From: Lithobates sylvaticus
Taxonomy: Eukaryota; Chordata; Amphibia; Anura; Ranidae
Length of the DNA: 64,000 nucleotides
Assembly (NCBI GenBank): GCA_028564925.1
Contig: CM053029.1
Span: 426,238,303-426,302,302 of the forward strand
Direction of reading: 5' to 3'
Made by a program: the position numbers and the translations under genes. Positions 1 through 9,778 of this stretch are shown here, in pieces. The stretch's first letter is position 1. Every line of letters starts with the position of its first letter. Below the pieces are notes generated by a model, which was not told where the DNA came from, ran no database searches, and saw only the letters and a program-made list of their open reading frames with translations.

Positions 1-915
1 GGTCAAGTCGTGAGCGATTTATATCGCAAACCGACAGACCGTAATCAATTGTTACACTATTCTAGTTTTCATCCACCCGGGGTATTTAAATCCATACCAA
101 GGAGTCAATTAAAGAGAGTGTCCAGGATTGTAAGCGAAAAAGATATTAAAGAAGAACGGTTGAATGAGATGGAGGACAGATTGTGCCAACGAGGGTATCC
201 TAGAGATACCATACACCAAGAGCGTATCAATTTGCATGTTGATAAGATAAAGGATACAAGACGCAGAATGCCTTTCATCTCACAGTTGCACTCGTTCTCG
301 AATCAAATTAACAACATAATTAGAAAACATTGGCCATACTAAATAAAAAATTTCCGACTGTCCCTAAATTCTATCAGCCTTTATTACCCTCTTATTGTAG
401 AGGTAGATCGTTACGCGCTAGATTAGTGAAATCAGATCAATATATACCATCTATCCCCCGTGTAACATTCTTAGGACCTCCCAACTTTGGCTCTTTCCCT
501 TGCCTGTCTTGTACACAATGCACAAGCATGATTAAGGGAAAAAGCTTTTGTCATCCACATAAAGGATATAACATCAATATTAAAGATTATTATACTTGTC
601 AGTCATCATATGTTATATATAATATTAAATGCCCATGCTGGCTTGTCTACGTAGGTGAAACTACTCAAAAAGTAAAAGGATTGCAAGACATAAGTATTCT
701 ATCTGTGATAAAGTAGAGAAACTATCACTATCTAGCCATTTTTTGTAGAAAAAACACACTGTATCTCAATTAAGATATATGGTCATTGACGGAGTATCTG
801 TAAACAGACGAGGGGGAGACAGAATTAATTTGAAAGAAACATGAGGTTTATTGGATAGATCGCTTAGACACACTTCAACCCGAAAGGGTTAAATGCAGAT
901 TTTGACCTGTACCTA
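1..915 (+). mobile_element. Penelope-like element, 3' coding part (RT tail + GIY-YIG endonuclease)
   Basis: Penelope-like elements encode a reverse transcriptase fused to a GIY-YIG endonuclease that cleaves the target for retrotransposition. Positions 10-342 translate to the region after the RT core, starting DLYRKPTDRN and running through an IPRSQLKRVSRI stretch typical of the family. Positions 330-716 hold a Cys-rich linker and the endonuclease core VIYNIKC...LVYVGETT, which carries the family's Y and YVG residues. From about 780 to 915 a further stretch, RRGGDRINL followed by LDTLQP-like residues, matches the usual C-terminal end of these proteins. The protein is in different frames and the 5' part lies outside the window, so this is a dead fragment. 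The order of parts makes a CR1 or L1 LINE unlikely. Family call is from remembered motifs, not a search. Confidence 0.8.
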
Positions 916-1812
916 TTTCTTTAGCGAGTACAAATAAAGATCATTGGATAAAATTGTGTTGACATCCTCTATGCCATATTCGTAAAGGTTTGTTATACCC
1001 AGGTTTAGGACTGATTCGTTCTTAAAAATATTTTTGTTTTTATATAGTGGGAAATCAGATGCACCCATGCCTAATAAAATCGCTCCAACACCACCTGAAA
1101 TGATTAATTGTATAATTGAGAAGAGTAGAGTTAATTGTGGTTTAATTGATTCCAGCTTTATTCAATGAAGAAACTTGTTTTATATACTGTGTGATGAAGG
1201 TTACCAGTTGCAGACTTGAGATTGTGAGAAAGGGCGCTATCTACATAGCCCAAAACGTCTACTGCCAGTTGCATCTGGCACCTTATTTGAATTTGAATCT
1301 GTATTCGATGTAATCGACTTGTTCAAGAAAATAAAAGAATTTTGTGCAGCAATCCATATCGTGATTTCTATATATCGGCCCGTGGGAAGGACCAGATTGC
1401 TAGCACTTACCAGGATCGTTCAGTGCATCTTACTTATATACATAGATATATATATCTACATACATATACATATAGTGTTTCAGTTTAATTTTATGAGATT
1501 ATAATGATTCTTCATAAGCCAACCTCTTCTTGTTCCACTATCATTAACACAACCATGTAGGATATAATGGGGCAGATTCAAGGTAATATAGATTCACCTT
1601 AGAGGTGACTTGTAACATTTAATTGAGGTCTAGTCCCACAACCGTGGTTAGACCATATATGTAATATAAATCGCCTATGTGAGTACTGTAGCTTGCTAAG
1701 CGATTAGTAAGCCCTGTGGTTGAGCCTGTATAATATTGAAGTGTATCAAACAATTTATTATATCCTCAATGGAGGCAGGGGTTGGCAGCCAAGACAGAAA
1801 AACGTTAGGTTT

Positions 1813-1813
<1 letters not shown>
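916..1813. other. No gene; possible Penelope-like 3' untranslated sequence
   Basis: A+T-rich sequence directly downstream of the Penelope-like coding remnant. I see no open frame of note, no inverted ends and no similarity to other parts of the window. It may be the element's 3' untranslated region, but I cannot show where the element stops. Confidence 0.4.

Positions 1814-1881
<68 letters not shown>
1814..1881. repeat. Compound microsatellite (CA)n-(TACA)n-(TA)n
   Basis: A run of CA dinucleotides passes into TACA units and then about eleven TA units. Short open frames here are repeat artefacts. Confidence 0.97.
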
Positions 1882-1882
<1 letters not shown>

Positions 1883-2022
1883 GATGCTTTTAAACATTAA
1901 CAAAGATAAGTGGAGCATGTAACAAACTGTCACTGTTATGTAAAATAAGTCAATCTGGTATGTAAGAGGCAGACGCACTGAGACACATCCTGGCATCCAA
2001 ACCCTCAGGTGGATGTCAGCCA

Positions 2023-2081
2023 TGTCTCCAAGGCATGGCTGATATACTTGTCTCCAAGGCATGGCTGATATACTTGTCTCC
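2023..2081. repeat. 26-bp direct tandem duplication
   Basis: A 26-base unit beginning TGTCTCCAAGGCATGG occurs twice in a row without differences, followed by the first bases of a third copy. The origin is unknown; it lies just upstream of a GC-rich patch. Confidence 0.9.
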
Positions 2082-2109
2082 CACCAATGGCAGGAACAGC
2101 TAATAATTA

Positions 2110-2470
2110 TCAATTGTGCCTGAGATGGAAGGGGAGATCAAGCGCGTATCCTCTGCAGGCTTCCTGAGCCCTGCATGCACGCCCCCGTCCCGACTGCGCA
2201 TGTGCAGCGCGACGGAACGACGACGTGCACCCACGGCCCACCGACACAAGCCTCACCGGCAGACAACGCATGCCAGCCAAAGTAGCAAAAATGGCAGCCA
2301 GACCAGATAGAATCAGCTGTAGCCAACAAACAAGCCGCCGCAGATTACCAAATCCGGGCGGCTTTGTGTGCCGGGCATTGCAACAATCCACCCTCCAGGG
2401 GTCGTATGTAATAAATATTTCAATAAACTTTGAATATTCCATCAGGTACTTTGGAAAGGTACAGCAGGGG
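2110..2470. other. GC- and CpG-rich patch of unknown origin
   Basis: Base composition rises sharply compared with the flanks, with many CpG dinucleotides between about 2130 and 2300. Several overlapping short open frames exist on both strands, as expected in GC-rich DNA, but none resembles a known protein. An AATAAA-like string follows near 2410. It may be the promoter-proximal part of a retroelement or a small CpG island, but the sequence alone does not decide. Confidence 0.4.
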
Positions 2471-3530
2471 ACATGGATTAATATGGCCCCCTGGTGGCCG
2501 AATCTGAAAGCGCAAATAACAGGCAGATTACCAGGAACACAGAAAACCGATAGTAGACATTATACATGTATTCTAGGGGAAATATATATACATAAGGCAA
2601 AAAAACACCCTACATAATAAAAGTACATATAATAAATAATCAAAAAATCGAACAGATATATTTTCTATATTTGTAATGCAGAGTTACAGTTAAAGAAGAG
2701 AAGCCATTCACGGAGGAGGTCATCAGAGATGGTATTTTTATTTTGTCTTTTATTTTTCCATACCTCCGGAAGAGAAACCTTCCAAAAAGGACTTGAAACA
2801 AATAGCCTCATTGAGGCCAGGTGGTAAAGTAGCATTTAGATTATGTATCCAACGCAGCTCCATTTGGAGGAGGGTTTTGTTCCAATCAAATGTGTATATA
2901 TACACACATAAGTGACCCTCTGTCATGCATTTATCATCTTTCAGTTGACACCAACTATATAGTGTTCTATATCAACCTTTCAAATTATTTGTCCTCATTG
3001 AGCGTAGGTAGGATACATACGTATATACATTATCTTCATATATTTTACATATATACCTCTTCACTATAATAATCTCTCTGTATACATCTTGCTTGTACAT
3101 TCTCTAAAAACTCTTTTAGCAAAAAAGTTATGTAGGTTAGCTGAATAGTACCATTTAATATGTCCCCTATTACAATTTACTTTTACTTACTCCTTTGGCT
3201 TCAGTGTTGTCAGCTGTCCAATGCCTCTCATGATAGCCCGGCTGTACTCAATTCTCATTTGATGGTATACTAAAATATGCTGGGAAGACCAGCTACCCTA
3301 ACAGGCAGGTTCTTGGAGACACACTTCTGCTTATATTCTTTGTTTTTAAATAGCTTTTGGAATGTTTTGCCTACGATATCTCCACAATATATGTGAGTCT
3401 ACACAATATTCATTGTTATTTTAATATACACGCTTTAAATAATATTGTTCATTGTACATCTTTGTATACTCTGTATTTGACTTTCTGTTATTACTACATT
3501 AAAAATGTATGATTGACCTTCTTATAAACA
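2471..3530. other. No gene; unassigned A+T-rich sequence
   Basis: No credible coding frame and no clear terminal repeats. Because a hammerhead-like motif of the kind found in Penelope-like elements follows at 3533, part of this stretch could belong to such an element, but I have no direct support for that. Confidence 0.35.
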
Positions 3531-3532
3531 CC

Positions 3533-3568
3533 CCTGAAGGAGACATAGATACTCTGAAACGCGTTGGG
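3533..3568 (+). ncRNA. Possible decayed hammerhead ribozyme motif
   Basis: The stretch has CTGAAGGAG, a short loop, then CTCTGAAACGCGTTGG. A hammerhead needs CUGANGA, a stem II, and GAAA. Here the order is kept and GAG pairs with CTC, but the core position after CUGAAG is G where A is required. Hammerheads followed by GAAACGCGT are known in the terminal repeats of amphibian Penelope-like elements, which fits the fragment at 1-915. If real it is probably inactive. Confidence 0.35.
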
Positions 3569-3663
3569 TGAATTACAAGAACTTTACAGTCAATCATTGT
3601 GGTGATTTTGTACCTAGTGCACAGTAATTGTAACCATTCCAATATACTTTGTTTTTATTGTGT

Positions 3664-4479
3664 TTAACCACTTCAGCCCCGAAAGAATTTACCCCCTTCC
3701 TGACCAGAGCACTTTTTGCTATTCGGCACTGCGTCGCTTTAATTGACAATTGCGCGGTCGTGCGATGTGGCTCCCAAACAAAATTAACGTCCTTTTTTTC
3801 CCACAAATAGAGCTTTCGTTTGGTGGTATTTGATCACCTCTGCGGTTTTAATTTTTTGCGCTATAAACAAAAAAAAAGAGCGACAATTTTGAAAAAAACA
3901 AATTATTTTTTACATTTTGCTATAATAAATATCCCCCAAAAATATATAAAAAAAAACTATTTTTTTCCTCAGTTTAGGCAGATACTATTCTTCTACATAC
4001 TTTTGTTAAAAAAATTGCAATAAGCGATTATTGATTGTTTGTGCAAACGTTATAGCGTTTGCAAAATAGGGGATAGTTTTGTGGCATTTGTATTCATTTT
4101 TCTAACAATTTTTTTTTTACTTTTTTAGTAATGGCGGCAATCAGCGATTTTTATCGTGACTGCAACATTATGGCGGACATATCGGACATTTTTGACACAT
4201 TTTTGGGACCATTGTCATTTATACAGCAATCAGTACTATACAAATGCACTGATTCCTGTGTAAATTGCACTGGCAGTGAAGGGGTTAACCACTAGGGGGC
4301 AGTGTAGGGGTTAAGTGTGTCCTGGAGAGTGTTTCTAACTGTCGGGGGCGTGGCTCCGCGTGGCACGTCACTGATCTCTGCTCCCGATCACAGGGAGCAG
4401 AGATCAGTGACACTGTCACTAGGCAGAACGGGGAGATGTTTGTTTACATTATCATCTCCCCATTCTTCCTCTTCCAAGG
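3664..4479 (+). mobile_element. piggyBac-type MITE, 3' end truncated
   Basis: It begins with TTAACCACTTCAGCCCCG, the same end as the large piggyBac element whose right end is at 63054 on the opposite strand. The internal landmarks of the family follow in order: the CCCACAAATAGAGCTTTC box, a TTTTTGCGCTATAAAC box, A-rich runs, then a GTTTGCGCAAA-like box, a GGGGTTAA box and a GC-rich distal part. The expected far end (GGGAAGTGGTTAA) is missing because a Tc1-like element begins at about 4480. There is no coding capacity. Such elements are moved in trans by a piggyBac transposase that inserts at TTAA. Confidence 0.8.
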
Positions 4480-5236
4480 TATTGTTGGGCATATTGTAAC
4501 CAGGCTTTTTTGTGGAACTTGTACAGTAAAGGCTTCTTTCTGGCAACTTGACCATGCAGCTCTTTTTTGTTCAAGTGTCACCGTATTGTACTCCTTAAAA
4601 AAAAAAAAAAAACACCATCTTTTTCCAGAGCAGCCTGCATTTCTCCTGAGGTTTCCTGTGGGTTTTTCTTTGAATCCCTAAAAATTCCTGTTGCAGTTGT
4701 GGCTGAAATCTCTCTCGATCTACCTGACCTTGGCTTGGTATCAAGAGATCCCCAAATTTTCCACTACTTATTAAATGATTGAACAGTACTGACTGGCATA
4801 TTCAAGGCTTTTGATTATCTTTTTATATCCTTTTGCATCTTTGTAAAGTTACGCAGGTCTTTTGACTGTTCTTTTATGCTCCCCATGGCTCAGTGTCTAG
4901 CCTGCTAAGTGCATCCATGTGAGAGCTAACAAACTCATTGACTATTTATACACATACACTAACTGAGAAACTAACCTTTAATAGCCATTGTAACCTGTGT
5001 GTGCCATGTTCTGTATCTGTACCAAGGACAAACATTCCAGGGTATGTAAACTTTTCCCCAGGGCCATTTGGGCGATTTCTGTTATTATGATTTTAAAAGG
5101 AGCCAAAAAACGATGTCATAATAAATGGCTTCATGTGAACACTATCCTTGAATAACAGAATTTTTTTTGGCACGAGTAGTCATATCTTCAATATAAATGT
5201 AAAAATTTCTAAATGTAAACTTTTGAGCACAACTGT
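4480..5236 (-). mobile_element. Tc1/mariner remnant with N-terminal transposase piece
   Basis: Read on the minus strand, about 4595-4790 encodes the helix-turn-helix DNA-binding part of a Tc1 transposase: residues resembling KIWGSLDTKPRSGRSREIS followed by a DSKKNPQETS-like stretch. The plus-strand right edge ends CTTTTGAGCACAACTGT, a terminal sequence I associate with a Tc1-like family. Most of the transposase is absent and stops and frame changes are present, so this is an inactive, internally deleted copy. It abuts the piggyBac MITE on its left and a Harbinger MITE on its right. Confidence 0.65.
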
Positions 5237-5254
5237 GTTTACTTGCAGCTTTTA

Positions 5255-5686
5255 AACCCCTTTCACACCACACCGCCCATAGCATCGGCGGTAAAACGCC
5301 GCTATTTTTAGCAGCGTTTTACCGTCGGATTTGCGGCGCATTTCGGCCGATAGCGGGGCGCTTTTACCCCCTGCTAGCAGCCGAGAAAGGGTTAAAACCC
5401 CCGGCAAAACGCTGCAATAGCGGCGTTTTGGGGGCGGTATTACAGCGTTGCCCCATTGATTTCAATGGGGTGGAGCGGTGGAGGAGCGGTAAAACACACC
5501 GCTCCTTCACCGCTCCAAAGAAGCTGCTGGCAGGACTTTTACTTTCGTCCTGCCAGTGCACCGCTGCAGTGTGAAAGCCCTCGGGCTTTCACACTGCAGA
5601 CAATGGTGCAGCTGTTTTAGGGCGGATTGCAGGCGCTATTTCTAACGCTATAGCGCCTGCAAAACGCCCTTGGTGTGAAAGGGGTC
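5255..5686. mobile_element. Harbinger-type MITE, 432 bp, TSD TTA
   Basis: Terminal inverted repeats read CCCCTTTCACACC at the left and GGTGTGAAAGGGG at the right. The element is flanked by TTA at 5252-5254 and 5687-5689, the TWA target duplication of PIF/Harbinger transposons. The inside is largely self-complementary (a box near AGCGTTTTACCG and its complement, GCTCCTTCACCGCTCC) and has no coding capacity. Copies with the same ends are at 18388-18682 and 27385-27625. Confidence 0.8.
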
Positions 5687-5689
5687 TTA

Positions 5690-5976
5690 CACTTTAACAA
5701 ATATTGGTATTTCCTTTTTTTATACCGGTACAGCACCTGCCAAGTTCCATATAAATCTTTTTCACTAAGGGGTGTACTCATTTTTGTTGCCAGTGGTTTA
5801 GACATTAATGGTGTGTTGTTATTTTGAGGGGACAGCAAATTTACACTGTTATACAAGCTGTACACTCACTATTTTACGTTATAGCAAAGTGTCAGTTCTT
5901 CAGAGTTGTCACATGAAAAGATCTATTAAAATATTTACAAAAATGTGAGGGGTGTACTCACTTTTGTGAGATACTG
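5690..5976 (-). mobile_element. Tc1/mariner terminal fragment
   Basis: The right edge reads GTGAGATACTG followed by TA. Read on the minus strand it is CAGTATCTCACAAAAGTGAG, a Tc1/mariner terminal repeat followed by the CACCCCTCACATTTTTGTAA stretch I associate with one vertebrate Tc1 family. Only the last 290 bp or so of the element is present; the transposase is missing. Confidence 0.65.
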
Positions 5977-6063
5977 TAAGTGGAGGTCTGGCCCACTGAG
6001 GAGGATCCAGACTGTCCAGAGCTAACCTGGAAGACCAATATAGAGTTGTTCTTACATGAACAT

Positions 6064-7480
6064 TATAACCCTTTCATGACTAAAGCTGGCCATACACCTA
6101 TAGATTATCTGCAGATTTTCTATGGTTAGATGGAAAAAGTGCAACAGATTTCTCCATGTTCGCTAAACTGTGTGGATGGAGGAATCTCCCACTTTTTCCA
6201 TCTAACCATAGAAAATATGCAGATAATCTATATGTGTATGGCCAGCTTAAGCCTATTTCTGACATTTGGTGTTTACAAGTTAAAATTCCCTATTTTTTGC
6301 TAGAAAATTACTTGGAACCTCAAACATTATTTATATATATATATTTTTTAGCAGAGAATCTAGAGAATAAAATGGTGGTAGTTGCAATATTTTATGTTAC
6401 GCGGTATTTGTGCAGGGGTGTTTTAAACGCAATTTTTGGGGAAAAGGGACACTTTCATGAATTAAAAAAAAAAAACAACCAGTATAGTTATCCCAATTTG
6501 TTTGTATAATGTGAAAGATGATGTTACGCCAAGTAAATAGATACCAAACAATGTCACGCTTTATAATTGCACGCACTCGTGGAATGGCGACAAACTTTGG
6601 TACCATAAAAATCTCCATTGGCGACACTTAAATATTTTTTTAAGATCACCAGGTTAGAGTTACAGAGGATGTCTAATGCTAGAATTATTGCTCTCGCTCT
6701 GATGATCGCGGCGATACCTCACATGTGTGATTTGAACATCGTTTACATATGCGGGCACGACTTCCGTATGCATTTTCTTTGCCTCTGCGAGCTCGTGGTG
6801 ACGGTAGCGGATTGAATTTTTTTTTCTTATTTTTATATTATGAAATTGTGTTTTTAAAAATAAAAATAAAATTGATCACTTTTATTGCTGTCACAAGGAA
6901 TGTAAACATCCCTTGTGACAGTAATAGGTGGTGACAGGTACTCTTTATGGAGGGATCAGGGGTCTAAAAGACCCCAAATCCCTCCTTTTCACTTCAAAGT
7001 ATTCAGATCACCGAAAACGGTGTATCTGAATACTGTATATATTTTTAAAACCGGTGCCATTGGCAGCCGAGTAAACAGGAAGTGACGTTGTGACGTCGCT
7101 TCCGTGTTTAAATCAAGGAGACTGGAATGAAGCCATTTCCAGCTTCATTCCAGTCTGTTACTAGCTGCTGGAAGCGGCGGATCGATGATTGGCGCTCCCG
7201 TGCCACCGGGAGGCCCAGGAAAAGCGACGGGAGGGGGGACGTCCCCTCCCACTCCTCCGGGATAATAACCGAGTGGCTTTTAGCCGCATCGGTTATCCTC
7301 GGAAAGCCGATCGTTCGCTCTAAACAACGGGACTGGGATGATGCCTGCAGCTGCGGGCATCATCCCGGTATAACCCCCAAATGTACGCATATCCGCGTAT
7401 GCTCAGTGGGAGGTGATAAAGTGTATTCTCCTTTAGGTCCACATGCCCCACCAATTCCTCATACTTTTAATGTGCCTTAG
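6064..7480 (+). mobile_element. Older piggyBac-family repeat (type B), nearly whole
   Basis: This stretch is collinear with the inside of the large piggyBac elements (about 40760-41760 and its counterpart near 59000-59900) and with the two pieces flanking the left large element (39064-39208 and 44285-44992). Shared landmarks are a GTTTACA...AGAAAATTAC box, a GGTATTTGTGCAGGGGTG box, the GGTCTAATGCTAGAATTATTGCTC box and the GATACCTCACATG box. The left edge reads ATAACCCTTTCATGAC, a slightly changed TTAA start. A 164 bp fold-back element is inserted near the left edge. No coding capacity is visible; the GC-rich distal part gives only spurious frames. Confidence 0.6.
6084..6247. mobile_element. 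Fold-back Harbinger-like MITE, 164 bp, TSD TAA
   Basis: The two halves are almost perfect inverted copies: AGCTGGCCATACAC at the left, GTGTATGGCCAGCT at the right, and matching TTCTATGGTTAGATGG inside. TAA lies at 6081-6083 and again at 6248-6250, matching the Harbinger target duplication. It interrupts the type B repeat cleanly. Confidence 0.85.
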
Positions 7481-8204
7481 CCTTCTAGAAGATGCAAGCA
7501 CTACAACATCTGATTTCCAAAAATCCCTACATTATGACCTTAATTTGTCACACAGTAAGGGCAAACCATAATCATCAACTGATACATTTCTCTACGCTAA
7601 CAAAGGAACAAAATCACTTGACAAACGATGCCATAATACAACCAAGCAAGAAACATACCTATGCATTTTAAGGCAATCCACCTAGAAAAATATTTCATCT
7701 TCAAAACACACAAGATATTTGCACATTGCTTCCACATTCATAGTTTCACCATCTTTTTCTAAAATGCAAACTGAAAAATGAAAGATAATGATAGTATATG
7801 TAGCAGGCTACGGACACTCACGTCCACCCTCTTTGCATTACACGCCTTACCTGAATGTATACAATTGTATGCTTTTCTGGGGGTTTATTTCCATTTCAAG
7901 AGGATCATTAGAAAATACCAAATTATAAAATACAAAAACTTTCAGGAAAATGCCCTGTCTTCTATGTTGAGGTGTAAATATAATTATGTGGTATAGATGA
8001 AAACATGTCTGAGGTCACAGAGGACCTATTTAGTGTGTCTCACTACATATTTCAGCTTTTCTTCTCAAGTTGTCCTATTTAGGTTTGAATCTGAGTGCTT
8101 GCTACCTGTAAATGACCAAATTGTTATTATAAAGACATGATGATAAATAAGGTCCAGAGCTGGGTATGCAGCACTGTAAAACTCAAAGAATTTCTTCTAC
8201 ATTT
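7481..8204. other. No gene seen
   Basis: A+T-rich sequence with only short accidental frames. No inverted ends, tandem repeats or similarity to other parts of the window were noticed. Confidence 0.5.
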
Positions 8205-8554
8205 AAAGTGGTTGTAAATCCTTCCATATACTCAGTGAAGTGACTGGCCTCATGTGATAAACAGATTAAACAAATCCTCCTGCACAAGTTGTATCAGTTT
8301 ATCTGCAATCTTCTCTTCTCTACATCCCTTCAAACATCCTCCTTCACACAGCCTACAGGAAGAGCTGAGACTGACAATCAGCTGGAGGTCTATGCATGAT
8401 CACCTTTTTTCTTTTGGTGTCAGAAAAACTCAGAAGTGATCAATGCTGATAGCAGAAGAGTGAAGCAGCAGACAGAAATTACACTTAGCGCTTTTAATTG
8501 ACACACTATAGAAAGATATGCTTTGTTCATATTTCATGTCTGAGGTTTACAACT
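8205..8554. mobile_element. Palindromic-ended MITE of unassigned superfamily
   Basis: The left end reads AAAGTGGTTGTAAATCC and the right end GAGGTTTACAAC, giving an inverted GTTGTAAA/TTTACAAC terminus about 350 bp apart. The interior has no coding capacity. I cannot fix the target duplication because the right edge merges with the next repeat. Confidence 0.5.
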
Positions 8555-8574
8555 GCCCCATAGCAGTTTTACTT

Positions 8575-9440
8575 CTACAGGGCGGCGGCTGGGCACAGAA
8601 TCATGTATATATACGTGATCCCGCACTTCTGGATAGCGGGCGTGCACACGCGCTGGCTTGCTCCACCTGTGATTATGCACAGCGGGAAACGATCAGCGGG
8701 TACCGTGAACTCGATGTCTGCCGGCACTCGCCGATTGTTCTGTACACAGGCATAACAGCAGTCTGCCTATGATGTGAACAAGGTTGATTGTCGTTCTCCC
8801 AGTTCCTGCAAAGGGACATGGATCCATGACTTCCTCTAGTAAAAGCACCTCCCACACAGTACACAAACAATGGCTAGGAACACAGCTGACCCTTTGATCG
8901 CCCCTGATGTTAACCCCTTCCCAGGCAGTGTCATTAGTACAGTGACAGTGCATATTTTTAGCAATGATCACTGTATTAGATCACTGTATTAATGTCACTG
9001 GTCCCCAAAAAAAGTGTCAGAAGTGTCAGTGTCCAATTTGTCCACCATAATATTGCAGGCCCATTATAAGTCGCTGGTTGCTGCAATTACTAGTATATAA
9101 AAAAAATTCAATAAATATATATCCTATAGTTTGTAGACGCTATAACTTTTGCGCAAGCCAATCAATATACGCTTATTGGAATTAAAAAAAATATATATAT
9201 ATTTGATTTTTTACATTTTTAATGGATATGTTTTCTAGCAGAAAGTAAAAAAATATTATTTTTTTTTTTTTTTCAAAATTGTCAGGTATTTTTTGTTTAT
9301 AGCGCAAAAAAAAAAAAAAAAAAACAGAGGTCATCGAATACCACCAAAAGAAAGCTCTATTTGTGGGGAAAAAAGGACATCAAATGTTATTTGGGTACAG
9401 TGTCGCACGACCGCACAATATTTATATTGCATTCAGACAT
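8575..9440 (-). mobile_element. piggyBac-type MITE, minus orientation, diverged
   Basis: Reverse-oriented copy of the type A MITE. The family landmarks appear in reverse order: the GTTAACCCCTTCCC box near 8910, the GACGCTATAACTTTTGCGCA box near 9136, long A/T runs, and CCACCAAAAGAAAGCTCTAT near 9342. Both true ends are worn, so limits are approximate. Confidence 0.7.
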
Positions 9441-9713
9441 GAAATACAAAAGGCCGAGGCACAAATCTAACCAGGTTAGATAATGAAGAGTTATATTCTT
9501 TTAGTTAGTAATGTTTTATTATGAATTACTTACATCAAATAACTTTTCTATATACATTTCCTCATTGATTTTTTCCCGTAAAATATCTTGATTTTGTCGC
9601 ACAAACGTGATATAGGTGTCTGCAAGGTCCATTCCAGGTTTCTGAAATTAAAGGTAAAATTTACTTTATAGTCAGAACAAAATCAGTGCATATACAGTAG
9701 TCAGTGTGTGTAA

Positions 9714-9714
9714 A

Positions 9715-9778
<64 letters not shown>
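9714..9778. repeat. (TA)n-(CA)n microsatellite
   Basis: About eleven TA units followed by about twenty CA units, directly abutting the left end of the Tc1 element at 9779. Confidence 0.97.

Noticed and set aside
1805-2113. Cysteine/valine-rich peptide
   Set aside because: It translates the CA/TA microsatellite.
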